From positions 220,441,501 to 220,505,500 of the forward strand of contig OX465596.1 of NCBI GenBank assembly GCA_950022295.1: a stretch of 64,000 bases of DNA, in the 5' to 3' direction. This DNA comes from Bromus sterilis (taxonomy: Eukaryota; Streptophyta; Magnoliopsida; Poales; Poaceae). The notes below the pieces were generated by a model that searched no databases, was not told the DNA's origin, and was given only the letters and a program-made list of their open reading frames with translations. The position numbers and the translations under genes are program-made. Positions 34,831 to 46,728 of this stretch are shown piece by piece; position 1 is the stretch's first letter, and each line of letters begins with the position of its first letter.

Positions 34831-35567
34831 GGTCCCTCTAACTAACAACGCACAAATCCGGGTGGCCCCTAGTGAGTCGACATCCAGCTCAGGAGTCGGC
34901 CGCGCTCTCGATCTGGTCTCTACCGTATGCCTCGGGTTTGGATTGCCGGTGAATTCTCACATGAGTCCGGGTCCTCAGCCGGACAGGTTGGACCAATAAG
35001 GAAACCATGTCCCCGCTGGCCTAGGTTGTTTTACAGAATATTTGCCAGGAGCTAACCGACAAACATATATGCATGGTTTTCAAATGGTAAAATCAGCTTG
35101 GGCCACCACTGGAAATGTTTGAAGCTAGGTAGGTAAGAAAAAGGGACCCCATAGTATCCCACTCGCGGTTAGGCACGCTCATTCTTAAAACCAATACCCA
35201 GAACTCGGATCCTAGGTGACTTGAACGGAACAAAGCGTCGGGGTGGGATAGCCTAGACCTTCCATCTTTCGTCGACTATAGTCAACATTATAATAATCAT
35301 ATCATCCACAACAATATAATAAAGTGGTAGCCCAATCCAAGGAGTAACAAGGTAACATTCGTAGCATCCTAAGCATGCATACTAAGCAGGGGCTGAGCAA
35401 GGAGAATAGTAACATAGCAGTACATGGTTTGCTGGGAGGGGACATGGTTGTATCGGTTTAAGAGAGGCTGTAAACATGTGGTGGGATCAAACATCGAACC
35501 TAACCTAAACTAGCATGCAAACCGCTGGTTATAATAAAATGGATCGTAAGTAATGTATAGTCCTTGC

Positions 35568-35618
35568 CTGTTGATATGTCGGGTTCCGAAGGTGTAGGCG
35601 ATCGCGAGCTCGCACCGT
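35568..35618 (-). other. LTR mini-gene exon 2 (TE-A2 3' LTR)
   Basis: A 51-bp exon-like segment with acceptor-like CTCGGAG and donor CAACAG|GCAAGG. It reads GASSRSPTPSEPDIST between a leading 2-nt and a trailing 1-nt phase, as in TE-T and TE-R. Confidence 0.45.
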
Positions 35619-37156
35619 CTCCGAGAGTAACCGCGGGAGCACACAGGAAGGAAACACTGGAAAGACAATCAACGGAGATGCAACTATTACTACGAAGTAA
35701 TCACGAGCAAGCATCATCAAGAAGGCAACACGAGACAACGCACCATGATATCACATCTATCGTCGAGAGCGGTTACTAGCAGGTTAACTGGAGTATTGTT
35801 CACACACGATGATACCAGACATTTAGAAAGGTTCAAGTTGTTTAGCTACACAACATGAGCAAAAGTTGTTAACATGGCATCTCACTCAAACATGTCATGT
35901 CACACAAACATGGCGAGAGGTGAAGTATAAGTAAGCTATCTAAGCTAGTCAGTTTAAGTGGGGCAAACTCCTAAACATGCTTATCACTACTTACCCACGA
36001 AAATTATAACGTTTGGTACTGTTTTGCCCTAAACAATATTTTCTTTATTAGCAAGCAAGAACAACATAAACACAATCTACATGCAATTCTAGTCAAGTTA
36101 CATATAAAGAACATTTTTATTGGACCAACGGTTAAAAAGTTATGGAAATTACAGTTTGCAGTGGTATGCGATGTAATTAGCACTAAACAACATGTAAACA
36201 GAGTCAAACATGGCAAAGGAGCACATTTTATTAAACTAGACAAAAATCTAAGCAACTTTAATGTTAACGCGTCGCGATCCGAGCTACCGTTAAAAAGATA
36301 CGGGCCTCGCGAGATTGCAATATAATCTGCCAATTAAATAAGCCCAGGAAAAAAGAGCAACATGCTGAAAACTGTGCCACTGGGCCAAAACAGGGGTGAG
36401 CAAGAGATACTAAATGCCGCACGCGGGCGCTACACATTGCACAGTACAAACGGGCCAAGCCCATCACGCATGAGACAAAAAAAAGAGCAGGGGCGGCTGG
36501 GCCGCTCACCTTGCTGGGCCGAGGAGGTGCGATGGTGGGCCGGATGCGGGGCTGGGCGCGCCGGCCCAGCTCGCTGGATCGAGGGGCGCTCCTCCAGGCG
36601 TCCTCTCCAGGAGGTGGAGGCACTGGCCACCGGACTCCGGCGAGCGACGAGGATCCGGGAGGGCTGCGGCGGTGGTCGGGACGAGGCGCGGAGGCGGCGC
36701 GGCGCCAGATCCCGTCGGGGCAAGGTCTTCGGCGGCGGTGGCTGTCCGCGGTGGCACGGCGAGCTCCGCGGCGGCTGCCCTGCGCAAGAGTGAGAGAGGG
36801 GTGAGGAGGAGGAGGGAATGAGGAGAGAGGAGGGCGCGGGAGGAGAGGAGGGTGGCCTGCGTGCGGTCTCGTCGGTGGCTAGGTCGTGGCGGCGCCGATC
36901 GGAGCTTGGGCGAGGACGCGCTGTGTTGCGAGCGGAGGAGCACGGGCGTGGGGCTTCCGGCAGTTCCACGGGGTGACGTGGGACTCTTTGAGGCGTCAGA
37001 TCCTCAGATCTGACGGTCCAGATCGCTAGAGGGGCTGCTGCGAAGGTTGGCTGGCTGTTGACCCTGAGGTGGAAGAGGTGGCGGCCGGGTGAGGAAAGCT
37101 AGGGGAATTAGCCCCTAGTTTTTAGGGTTTGGCTACAAATGGCAGGGGGTTGCCTG

Positions 37157-37166
37157 CTATATATAG
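37157..37166 (-). promoter_or_regulatory. TATA box, TE-A2 3' LTR
   Basis: The palindrome CTATATATAG, with a GC-rich transcript-start region on its left. The same motif is at 41566-41575 in the other LTR. Confidence 0.6.
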
Positions 37167-37719
37167 AAGGTGGTTGTTGGGAGGGGTTTGTGCCACTAAA
37201 AGGGCTATTGTGGGCTGGTTTTAGAAGATAAGAGGGAAAACAGGGAGGTCAGCTAATAGCGTGAGTGAAATTTTTATAAATACATCCCTGGAGTTTTACC
37301 GACTACTGTGCTTGGCACCTCCGATCGTTTACCCGCCTGACGAAGTCAGAACCGCACGGAATTCGAACCACCACCTCGTTGCACTAAATGGACGCCGTCT
37401 ACATCGTTTCACATAGAAATGAGAACGTCGAAACCCGCCCAATAAAATAATCCGTTTAAATATAAATGGGGTTTTTTGTTCCGATGGCGGTGGCTGGTCT
37501 TGTGCCGGTTGCGACGGTGCTCGGGTGAAACCCGGTGTCGCAATGGTCGTGTGCCATGGTGGAAAAGGGTCGGTCCCTCATCCGATATGAGAAATATGGG
37601 GGAGAAATATTCACCGATTAATAAATCAACGAAGCAAATACTACAAACAATTCTATCAAGCAACAAAATAAATCAACAAACAATTTTTTTAATTTGGGTG
37701 AAAATCCCAGGCTGTTACA

Positions 37720-38297
37720 ATACAACACCACCAACAAGGGATCTCGTCCCGAGATCCAGGACGATCCGGGGGAGGGGAGGGGAGAGAAAAAAGAGATGAC
37801 GATCTTCAACACCACCAACAAGAGACTCTGCTCCATGTCGAACGACGAACCTCCGTTGAGAAAATTTCCGCAAAGAGATGGCGACGTCGAAGAACGGAAC
37901 CATCAGGAGATCAAAAGGAAGAACGATATTCCAAAGAGACGATCAAGGGAAGCATTCTGACTCAGGAATGAAGTCAATGGACGACAAAGATGTTATCCGG
38001 AGTCGGAGAAGCTAAAGGTACCACAGGAACTCCCAAACCTAAGATCGGAATCGAGACAATACGCTGCAAGCAAGGCATTTAACGGTTCCGAAACTCCACA
38101 CACTCATGATCCTAAAGTTTGAAGGGGATAAGACGAGAATTAAAACACTTACGACACTTGTCCTGACCAGAGCAAGGGTAAGGAATAAAAAGATTCTACT
38201 CTCTGATAGCTAACTTACTAACTACCAAATAATTTTGTCTAGACTCGACTCCAGCCAGAAAAGGGATCCTACGGTCGGTAAGGCTCTGATACCAAGT
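37720..38297 (-). other. TE-A2 internal remnant with primer-binding site
   Basis: 578 bp without coding sequence. Next to the 3' LTR is a degenerate polypurine tract (GGTGGTGTTGTAT on the minus strand). At 38283-38294 is the primer-binding site TGGTATCAGAGC, 3 nt from the LTR. Confidence 0.8.
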
Positions 38298-38605
38298 TGT
38301 AAGGCCCGATATGCGGTATTGTTCCAGATCTAGATGTTTCCTTCCAGATTCGGGGAGGAAGCACATATCGGTCCCACCGCGACATATGACAATGCCATAC
38401 GCCCCGGATTTCCATCCTTATATCACAACATTACAGCTACAAGGATGCAACATCTCATACAATCGGCATACAACTTCCTTAATACAATACATCAGCGGAA
38501 GATACATGTCTGAGTACAAACTACAATCAAATGCCTAGTGGAAAAGAGAAAAGACATCGCTCCCATAACCACACGGGTCCAGGCCCACCGCCGGGATCCG
38601 TCTAA

Positions 38606-40004
38606 CTAGTCGTCGTCGAGTCTCCACGTGAAACGTTGATCACCATACATGTTGTCGATCAAGAACCCTGAAAAGAGTTTGGGGTAGTATCATGAGTACA
38701 GAAGTACACATCATCCAACTGTAGTGGTCAACTGACCCAACAAGGACTTCATCACTCGTCATTCTAAGATAACTCGTAGTTCATGGTAAGGATGGGGTAA
38801 GTGGTGAGGTTGCTGCCCAACTAGCATTTATGAAGTGGCTAACAATCTAGAGAGTAAGATAAGAAGGAAAACATTCGATGAGGAATCGCCTCCAACAAGT
38901 CTTGGTATCAGCTACTTACGCAAACATAACACCTATCCTATCCTTGTCCTCCCCTTCGCATCCCGACGAAGAAGAATCAGTCAAGGCACACACACGTTGA
39001 TCATGTTATTAAGATTATCTCAGTTGTTTTTTTTCTATGAACAAGGAGTAGGTCTCAAGTCGTCCATAACTGTGGACACGGCTTCTCGAAAAGATTTAAC
39101 CTGCAGGGGTGTACCAACTGCCCATTACAAGGCTCCGCACGCACGTCCATCTCTCTCAGTTGCTACCCATCATAGGCAACCATTTTATGATTTAGTTCCG
39201 AGAGATCCGAAACTTTAGGTCCCTCTAACTAACAACGCACAAATCCGGGTGGCCCCCGGTGATTCGACATCCAGCTCAGGAGCCGGCCGCGCTCTCGATC
39301 TGGTCTCTACCGTATGCCTCGGGTTTGGATTGCCGGTGAATTCTCACATGAGTCCGGGTCCTCAGCCGGACAGGTTGGACCAACAAGGAAACCATGTCCC
39401 TGCTGGCCCAGGTTGTTTTAAAGAATATCTGCAAGGAGCTACCCGACAGACATATATGCATGGTTTTCAAATGGTAAAATCAGCTTGGGCCACCACTTGA
39501 AATGTTTGAAGCTAGGTAGGTACGAAAAGGGGACCCCATAGTATCCCACACGCGGTTAGGCATGCTCAGTCTTAAAACCAATACCCGGAATTCGGATCCT
39601 AGGTGACTCGAATGGAACAAAGCGTCGGGGCGGGATAGCCTAGACCTTCCATCCTTCGTCGAGTATAGTCATATTATAATAAACATATCGTCCACAACAA
39701 TATAATAAAGTGATAGCCCAATCCAAGGAGTAACAAGGTAACATTCGTAGCATCCTAAGCATGCATACTAAGCAGGGCTGAGCAACAAGCAATGGTAACA
39801 TAACAGTACATGGTTTGCTGGGAGGGGACATGGCTGTATCGGTTTAAGAGAGGTTGTAAACATGTGGTGGGATCAAACATCGAACCTAACCTAGACTAGC
39901 ATGCAAACCGCTGGTTGTAATAGTATGGATCATAAGTAATGTATAGTCCTTTCCTGTTGATATGTCGGGTTCCGAAGGTGTAGGCGATCGCGAGCTCGCA
40001 CCGT
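38606..40004 (-). other. LTR mini-gene exons 2 and 3 (TE-A2 5' LTR)
   Basis: Exon 2 is 39954-40004 (51 bp, GASSRSPTPSEPDIST). Exon 3 is 38606-38667 (62 bp, acceptor TTTTCAG), starting GFLIDNMYGD and ending WRLDDD-stop. Exon 2 leaves one base that pairs with GG of exon 3 as Gly, so the joined frame is open. The donor here is mutated to CAG|GAAAGG, while the other LTR keeps CAG|GCAAGG. Confidence 0.5.
39057..39115 (-). promoter_or_regulatory. Conserved double-dyad motif (TE-A2 5' LTR)
   Basis: CTGTGGACACGG (39070-39081) and CTTCTCGAAAAG (39082-39093), then CCTGCAGGGGTGTACC. It is intronic between exons 2 and 3. Confidence 0.6.
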
Positions 40005-41565
40005 CTCCGAGAGTAACAGTGGGAGCACACAGGAAGGAAACACTGGAAAGACAATCCACGGAGATGAAACTATTACTATGAAGCAATCATGAGCAAGCAT
40101 CATCAAGAAGGCAACACGAGACAACGCACCACGGTATCACATCTATCATCTAGAGCGGTTACTAGCAGGTTAAGTGGAGTATTCCTTCACACTTGACGAT
40201 ACCGCACATTTAGAAAGATTCAAGTTGTTTAGCTACACAACATGAGCAAAAGTTGTTAACATGGCATGTCACACAAACATGGCGAGAGGTGAAGTATAAG
40301 TAAGCTATCTTAGCTAGTCAGTTTAAGTGGGGCAAACTCCTAAACATGCTTATCACTATTTACCCCACAAAAATTATAACGTTTGGTACTATTTTGTCCT
40401 AAACAATATTTTATTATTTTTATTAGCAAACAATAACATCATAAACACAATCTACATGCAATTCTAGTCAAGTTACATACAAAGAACATTTTTATTGGAG
40501 CAACGGTTAAAAAGTTATGGAAATTACAGTTTACAGTGATATGTGATGTAATTAGCAGTAAACACCATGTAAACAAAGTCAAACATGGAAAAGGAGCACA
40601 TTTTATTATATTAGACAAAAAACTAAGCTACTTTCAAGTTTAACCCGTCGCGATCCGAGCTACCGTTAAAAAGATACGGGCCTCGCAAGATTGCAATATA
40701 ATCTGCCAATTAAATAAGCCCAGGAAAGAAAAGAGCAACAAGCCGAAAATTGTGCCACTGGGCCAGAACAGGGGTGAGCGCGAGATACTAAATGCCGCAC
40801 GCGGGCGCTACACATCGCAAAGTACAAATGGGCCAAGCCCATCACACATCAGACAAAAAAAAGAGCCGGAGCATCTGGGCCGCTCACCTTGCTGGGCCAA
40901 GGAGGCGCGATGGTGGGCCGGATGAGGGGCTGGGCGCGCCGGCCCAGCTCGCTGGATAGAGGGGCACTCCTCCAGGCGTCCTCTCCAGGAGGTGGCGGCA
41001 CTGGCCACCGGACTCCGGCGAGTGACGAGGAGCCGGGAGGGCCGTGGCGGTGGTCGGGACGAGGCGTGGAGGCGGCGCGGCGCCAGATCCCATCGGGCAA
41101 GGTCTTCGGCGGTGACGGCTGTCCGCTGTCGCGCCGCGAGCCCCGCGGCGGCTTGGACTAGCCTCCCATGGCTGCGGCGGCGGCTGCCCTGCGCGAGAGT
41201 GAGAGAGGGGTGAGGAGGAGGAGGGAAGGAGGAGAGAGGAGGGCGCGGGAGGAGAGGAGGGTGGCCTGCGTGGGGTCTCGACGGCGGCTAGGTCGTGGCG
41301 GCGCCGGTCGGAGCTTGGGCGAGGAAGCACTGGGTCGGGAGAGGAGGAGCACGGGCGTGGGGATTCCGGTAGTTCCACGGGGTGACGTGGCACTCTTTGG
41401 GGAGTTAGATCCTCAGATCTGACGGTCCAGATCGCTAGAGGGGCTTCTGCGGGGGTTGGCTGGCTGTTGACCCTGAGGTGGAAGAGGTGGCGGCGGGGTG
41501 AGGAAAGCTAGGGGAATTAGCCCCTAATTTTTAGGGTTTGGCTATAAATGGCAGGGGTCTGCCTG

Positions 41566-41575
41566 CTATATATAG
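41566..41575 (-). promoter_or_regulatory. TATA box, TE-A2 5' LTR
   Basis: CTATATATAG lies upstream of the GC-rich block. Identical in place to 37157-37166. Confidence 0.6.
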
Positions 41576-42162
41576 CAGGTGGTTGTTGGGAGGGGTTTGT
41601 GCCACTAAAAGGGCTATTGTGGGCTGGTTTTAGAAGATAAGAGGGAAAACAGGGAGGTCAGTTAATAGCGCGCGCCACATTTTTATGAATACGTCCCTGG
41701 AGTTATACCGGCTACTATGCCTGGCACCTCCGATCGTTTACCCGCCCGACGAAGTCAGAACTGCACGAAATGCGAACCACGGCCTCGTTGCACTAAATTG
41801 ACGCCGTCTACATCGTTTCGCATAGAACCGAGAACGTCAAAACCCGGTGTCGCAAAGGTCGTGTGCCGTGGTGGAAAAGGGTCGGTCTCGCATCCGATAC
41901 GAGAAATATGGGGGAGAAATATTCACCGATTAATAAATCAGCGAAGCAAATACTACAAACAATTCTAACAATCAATAAAATAAATCAACAAACAATTTTT
42001 TTTAATTTGGGTGAAAATCCCGGGCTGTTACAAAAAGTGCTAGTATAGCACGAACTATCTACCAGTTAAGGATAGGTAGCACGATATACATCAATTCTTA
42101 AACGACAACAACATCAGGTACAATCCAAGCCATACTACTGCAACAAGCTAGTATGCACTTGA

Positions 42163-43059
42163 TCACGGCATGGCCTCAATGAACAAGAAAAGCCCATTAT
42201 CGCCTTTGTAGAGCATGAACATAACATTGTCTCCGATTTTTCAAGATGGACGGACGGCCAAAACTTTCCCCCACTTATTAATGCGAATGCGTCCATCTTG
42301 ATGGTTGATGGAATACGTTGACATCACTTTCTGATATTAACCAAGAGCAAGTGTAATTTTACCACGACGGGGTATCAGCTCAGGAACAACTTCACGCAGC
42401 AATTTCTATTGAAAAAACACACAATTTCAACATTATGAAATAGTAAGAGTTGTATGCCAGCACGTATAAACATGTAACGTATAAGATTGTGTACCCACAT
42501 TTTCGTGACACAATTGGTTTTGTTCAAGGTATGCACCAATGGCGCACATAATCCCATTCTCGATCCAGTTTTGAAAATCAGACACAGTTCATCGAGTTTA
42601 TCAGCAAACTCTATGAGATACTTTGTGTCTTGCTAGTGAAATGTTGATTTACTAGTACACTGCATATGGTTTATTAACACACATGTAGCATATCATTTTC
42701 GGAAATAACCTACATGCCACCAATAATTGTAAATAGTTTATCAATCATGCATCACAAAAATTACAAGTACAAAACATGAATATATGTATATATATAGTCT
42801 GAAAAATAAAATATGTTAAGGGGTGACCATATCCACGAACTTAAAAAGAAAACTAACATTTATGAATCCATGGATGGATCCCGTCGGGCATGGTCACGTG
42901 GATGATAAGATTAGGTTGTGATATATCGAATCAAAGTTTAGAGCTAGGCTCCAGTAGATAGCATTGGGAAAAATCTTCCCAATCAGGCCTATTAAAATAC
43001 AAGGCTACTTCATTGTTACTGATGTAGATTTTGAATGCATATCCATCGCCAGTTTGCAT
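42163..43059 (-). pseudogene. B3 DNA-binding-domain-like gene remnant (minus)
   Basis: B3 domains are plant-specific DNA-binding folds. Exon-like part A (43059 to about 42930) starts MQTGDGYAFKIYISNNEV and continues with LYFNRPDWEDFSQCY. Part B (about 42409-42163) reads GRIRINKWGKVLAVRPS and then KIGDNVMFMLYKGDNGLF, which has the late-B3 shape of a Gly-Trp-like helix followed by a (E/K)GD strand. It ends at a TGA at 42163-42165. Two in-frame stops interrupt part B. The intron between A and B is inferred. Its similarity is by pattern only; no database check was possible. Confidence 0.45.
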
Positions 43060-43960
43060 TGTGACCTTAGTGATTGAGACTCATTTAGTTACTGGAATGC
43101 CACACTTTTGTATTACGCCATCTCTTCCAAAGCAAGGTATGTACTAATCCATAAATGGTAATGAGACATAATTAGCTAACCTAAGTATATATATATACCG
43201 TGCTTTTTACTAATTAATGTGCTTGCCAAATATATTGTGCCTCCAGTAAAGTCACTTTCAAGGGTGATGTTGAAGACCTGGGCAGTCTGCTAGCTGAGGC
43301 CACACATGCCTCCTTTTTCCATACAATTGGGGCACTAGAAAGGGAAATAAAAACTCTCCGCTTAAAAATTCGTGGGCACACATAACACTTGTGGTCTGGG
43401 CATTAGCAGTGATAGGTGGGCGGAAGCGGAACTAAACTCTAGAAGAGATAGGTGTGGAGATTGCACTTGCCTGCAAATTCTTGATGAAAAAAACCCCAAT
43501 ATGGCTAAAGTAGCTAGCTTCACGCAGAGAGAAAAACGATGATAGTCGTTGATGAGATGGGTGGTGTTGACCGACAGCGATGGGAGTTGATGGTCGGAGG
43601 CGGCTATTGATGGTCGGCGACGGGCACGGGCGTTTGACCAGCGGCGAAGGGGGCAGATTAGCGCCCGACGAGGCTGTAGTCCATGTAGAAATGTGGCCTC
43701 GGGTTGGGTCAATCGACCGGCCGTAGATGAGCGGAGACAGGGCGGTGAGGTTTTGCTGCGACTGCAGCTTGCGAGGACACCCCTGTGGTGGTCGTTGAGC
43801 TACTAGGAGGGTTCTGACTGGCGAGGTAGTGAATGAGCACGGCGGAACTGCTGAAGTGCAAGGAGGGTTTTTCCTGTACGTGATGGGACTATACATATGA
43901 AGTCGGCCCACATGTCATCGCCCGCACTGTTCTTCAACCGTGTGAGATGGAATATAAAAC
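43060..43960. other. Region without a supported gene
   Basis: This lies between the minus-strand B3-like remnant and the 502-bp repeats. A 159-codon minus-strand frame (43432-43911) is Pro/Ser-rich with no recognisable motif. It could be the 5' part of the B3-like gene or a chance frame. Confidence 0.3.
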
Positions 43961-45306
43961 GCAAAGAAAATGCGATAAATCACTTAAATATAGCAAATGA
44001 AGCCCGAAATATGCCAAACTTTCACAGTAATTATTTCATGGTCTATGTTGAGCATAGAAAAAAATCATCTGCAAACAGGATGGTGTGTCGACTCTCTTTC
44101 AAAATTTCAGCGGTTCCCTCTTGAAACCATGAAACTTCATCGGAGATGGTTCGATTTGTGAACACTTTACATTGCAACAGTCTCGAAACCATCTCAAATT
44201 TTACCACTGGATTTTGAAGTGAAATCATGGCACCATGCGAAATTTGAACTGATTCTGACTTATTTTTTCATTTTCATTATTTTCGGAAACGAAAAGGTCC
44301 ATTTTTGAGGTGGTTCGACACAATCTTTTTTCATGTCGCCTTTCTGATTTTTCCGACATATGGCATACACATGTGGAGAAGACCATAAGAGAGATTTTTC
44401 TAGACATTTTTCTACAATAATTTATGTACCCATAGTTAAAATCTGAATTACTTGCATAAAAAGCAAAGAAAATGCGATAAATCACTTAAATATAGCAAAT
44501 GAAGCCTGAAAGACGCCAAACTTGCACAATAATTATTTCATGGTCTATGTTGAGCATAGAAAAAAATTCATCTGCAAATAAGGAAGGTGTGTCGACTCTC
44601 TTTCAATATTTAATCGGTTCTCTCTTGAAACCACGAAATTTCATCGGAGATGGTTCGGTTTGTGAACACTTTACACTGCAACAGTCTTGAAACCATCTCA
44701 ATTTTTTACCACTGCATTATGAAGTCAAATCATGGAACCATGCCAAATTTGAACTGTTTCTGACTTATTTTTCATTTTTGTTATTTTCGAAAACGAAAAA
44801 GTCCATTTTTGAGGTGGATCGACACAATCTTTATGCATATCGCCTTCTGATTTTTCTTACATATGGCATACACATGTGGAGAAGACCATGAGAAAGATTT
44901 TTCTAGCTATTTTTCAACAATAATTTGTGTACCTATAGTTCAAATCTGAATTACTTGCATAAAACGCAAAGAAAATGCGATAAATCACTTAAATATAGCA
45001 AATGAAGCCCGAAAGATGCCAAACTTGCACAATAATTATTTTATGGTCTATGTTGAGCATAGAAAAAATTCATCTGCAAACAAGGAAGGTGCGTTGACTC
45101 TCTTTCAAAATTTAAGCGATTCCCTCTTGAAACCACGAAACTTCATCGGAGATGGTTTGATTTGTGAACACTTTACACTACAACAGTCTCAAAACCATCT
45201 CAAATTTTTACCACCGCATTATTAAGTCAAATCATGGCACCATGCCAAATATGAACTGTTTCTGACTTATTTTTCATTTTCATTTTTTTTGGAAACGAAG
45301 AAGTCC
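43961..45306 (+). repeat. Tandem repeat of about 502 bp, 2.7 copies
   Basis: Copies start at 43961, 44463 and 44966 (GCAAAGAAAATGCG), with periods of 502 and 503 bp. The third copy stops near 45306, inside the GGAAACGAAGAAGTCC segment, right before the promoter-like region of the next gene. The copies differ at a few percent of sites. Not coding. Confidence 0.88.
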
Positions 45307-45427
45307 ATTAAGAAAAACCTAGCTGCATACCTCATAAATACCTCCTCGACCTTATCCTGTACTGTTCTACCCCTCCTTCCCCCTCGCCGCCCCCAAATCT
45401 CAGTTCTTCCTTCTTCCCATCTTAGCC

Positions 45428-46117
45428 ATGGCCTCTCTATCCACCCCGCCGAGTCCTCCGACCTCACCACCACCGGTGCCTTCACCATCATCGCCTTCTC
45501 AATCGCCAGCAACCAGCTTCAGGGAGGTGGAGAAAACCAATGCGGCCATGGTCATCCAGGAGGTCATCAGGGAAATCTCGAGCATGGATTCACTGATGGA
45601 ATCGGCGCAGGCCAATGTCTGGGGCTATCGCTACCAAGACCGCGGCGGCAGAAGCAACTCGCTTGCATGAATCAGTCAACAATTGGCAGACGTAGCCTGC
45701 GACACGGCCACGAGCTGGGCGGTGACTCATACGGCTGCCCACATTGCAAAGAAGAGAAAACTCAAGGCCACTACTGCTCATCATTCCAAGGTAAATTTTG
45801 CTAAATCTCTCAGGCTCAAGGAGGCCGTAGATCAAGAGAAGGCGGATGTGGCCCGAAGCATAGCCGAGCCTTCTGATCTGGCCACTACCACTGTCATTTC
45901 CAAGCTCAAATCCTCCATGGACAGAGATGATGGCTTTCTGTTGTTCAAGGGAATGGTGGACAAAGAGGAAGATCTGGATCCTTCTGCGCGAGAGGAGATG
46001 TTGAAGAAGGCGAGAGAGTACTTCTATGCTGGACCCAGTAGTGGTTTTTTCCATTCGTTCTTTCTAAGCAAGCCAATAGACAGCAGCTCGCTTCAGTTAT
46101 CTTATTATTCAAGTTAA
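45428..46117 (+). pseudogene. Decayed gene of unknown function, 229 codons
   Basis: I do not recognise it. The ATG at 45428 follows a C-rich 5' leader. The N-terminus is Pro/Ser-rich (MASLSTPPSPPTSPPP), then VIQEVIREISSMDSLMESAQ. A single TGA at 45668-45670 interrupts, after which the same frame stays open to 46115: an Ala/His/Lys-rich stretch, LRLKEAVDQEKADVARS, DDGFLLFKGMVDKEED and AREEMLKKAREYFYAGP. One stop in 229 codons with protein-like composition argues for a recent gene remnant. The TGA could be a mutated Arg codon (CGA). The 502-bp repeats lie immediately upstream. Confidence 0.55.
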
Positions 46118-46163
46118 TTCTCTGTTCTTTAGCTAATTAACGTGATGAACAATGTAACCCCTT

Positions 46164-46281
46164 GGGCTCGTTCGGTTAAACCTCTCTTGGAGAGGATTTG
46201 AATGGTTTGGAGGCGATTGAGGGGGGGATTTGATCTGTTTTGTATAATCGCCTTCAAACCCCAATGCAACCGAACAAGCCC
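46164..46281. mobile_element. MITE-like 118-bp inverted-repeat element
   Basis: GGGCTCGTTCGGTT at the left and AACCGAACAAGCCC at the right form 14-bp terminal inverted repeats with one mismatch. No target duplication is evident. It lies 3' of the 45428 gene. The superfamily is not decided. Confidence 0.65.
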
Positions 46282-46728
46282 GTATTAATATAACTACTTA
46301 TTGAGTATGAATCGATTATGTGTGTAATTACTTTCCAAGCAAACATCGTATTTATTTAGTTGCACTTGATTTTGCAACAATATGCTGTCACCGATGGATG
46401 CATCGAGCTGGTCACCGATGGCTCTAAAAATTTGACTCAAGAGATAACGCACACAGTTTGGTTTCATCAATCGTCTGCGATATGAAAATCTACCGCGACA
46501 TTTTCGATTTTCGTGCAAATTTTGGCCACCCGCTCTTTCTTAAATATATTGCCCCTTTCCCCCCTCCGCCCCGCCTCTAAATTACGAACACTCTCCGCTT
46601 CTCCATAAAATCTCAACCGACGCACCCCCTCCCTCGTCTACTCAGGTAACACCAGCCTCTACTCTCCTTCCCTCAACCGGCCCAACCCCCCCCCCCCATT
46701 CATCCAGTCTTCGCTCAGATCTGTAAAA

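Larger units (their letters stand above)
34831..37719 (-). repeat. TE-A2 3' LTR, part right of TE-G
   Basis: It matches 39218-42032 of the partner LTR from GGTCCCTCTAACTAACAAC to GGCTGTTACA. It carries mini-gene exon 2 at 35568-35618 with an intact CAG|GCAAGG donor, a GC-rich exon-like block (36430-36970) with a GTGAGC donor at about 36509, and a TATA box at 37157-37166. Exon 3 and the dyad motif lie beyond the TE-G insertion, outside the window. Confidence 0.85.
34831..42032 (-). mobile_element. TE-A2: non-autonomous chromovirus-like element with a 578-bp internal region
   Basis: Two LTRs (left copy cut by TE-G at 34830/34831, ending 37719; right copy 38298-42032) enclose only 578 bp. That region keeps a primer-binding site and the 3' end next to the polypurine tract but no gag-pol. 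The internal ends resemble those of TE-T: the same primer-binding site spacing, and a shared GGATCTCGT(C/T)CCGAGATC block next to the 3' LTR. This suggests a deletion derivative of a TE-T-like element. The left boundary and target duplication are outside the window. Confidence 0.8.
38298..42032 (-). repeat. TE-A2 5' LTR (3735 bp)
   Basis: It starts TGTAAGGCCCG and ends GGGCTGTTACA on the plus strand. In element order it has an AT-rich U3, a TATA box at 41566-41575, a GC-rich exon-like block ending in a GTGAGC donor at about 40887, intron-like sequence, exon 2, the dyad motif and exon 3. Open frames in 40808-41422 belong to the GC-rich block; none has a recognised domain. Confidence 0.92.

Noticed and set aside
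36362..36969. Open frames in the TE-A2 3' LTR
   Set aside because: Same GC-rich LTR block as 40808-41422; frames differ between the two copies.
43432..43911. 159-codon minus-strand frame in the CACTA-like segment
   Set aside because: Pro/Ser-rich without any motif or splice support; might be a 5' exon of the B3-like remnant but not supportable.
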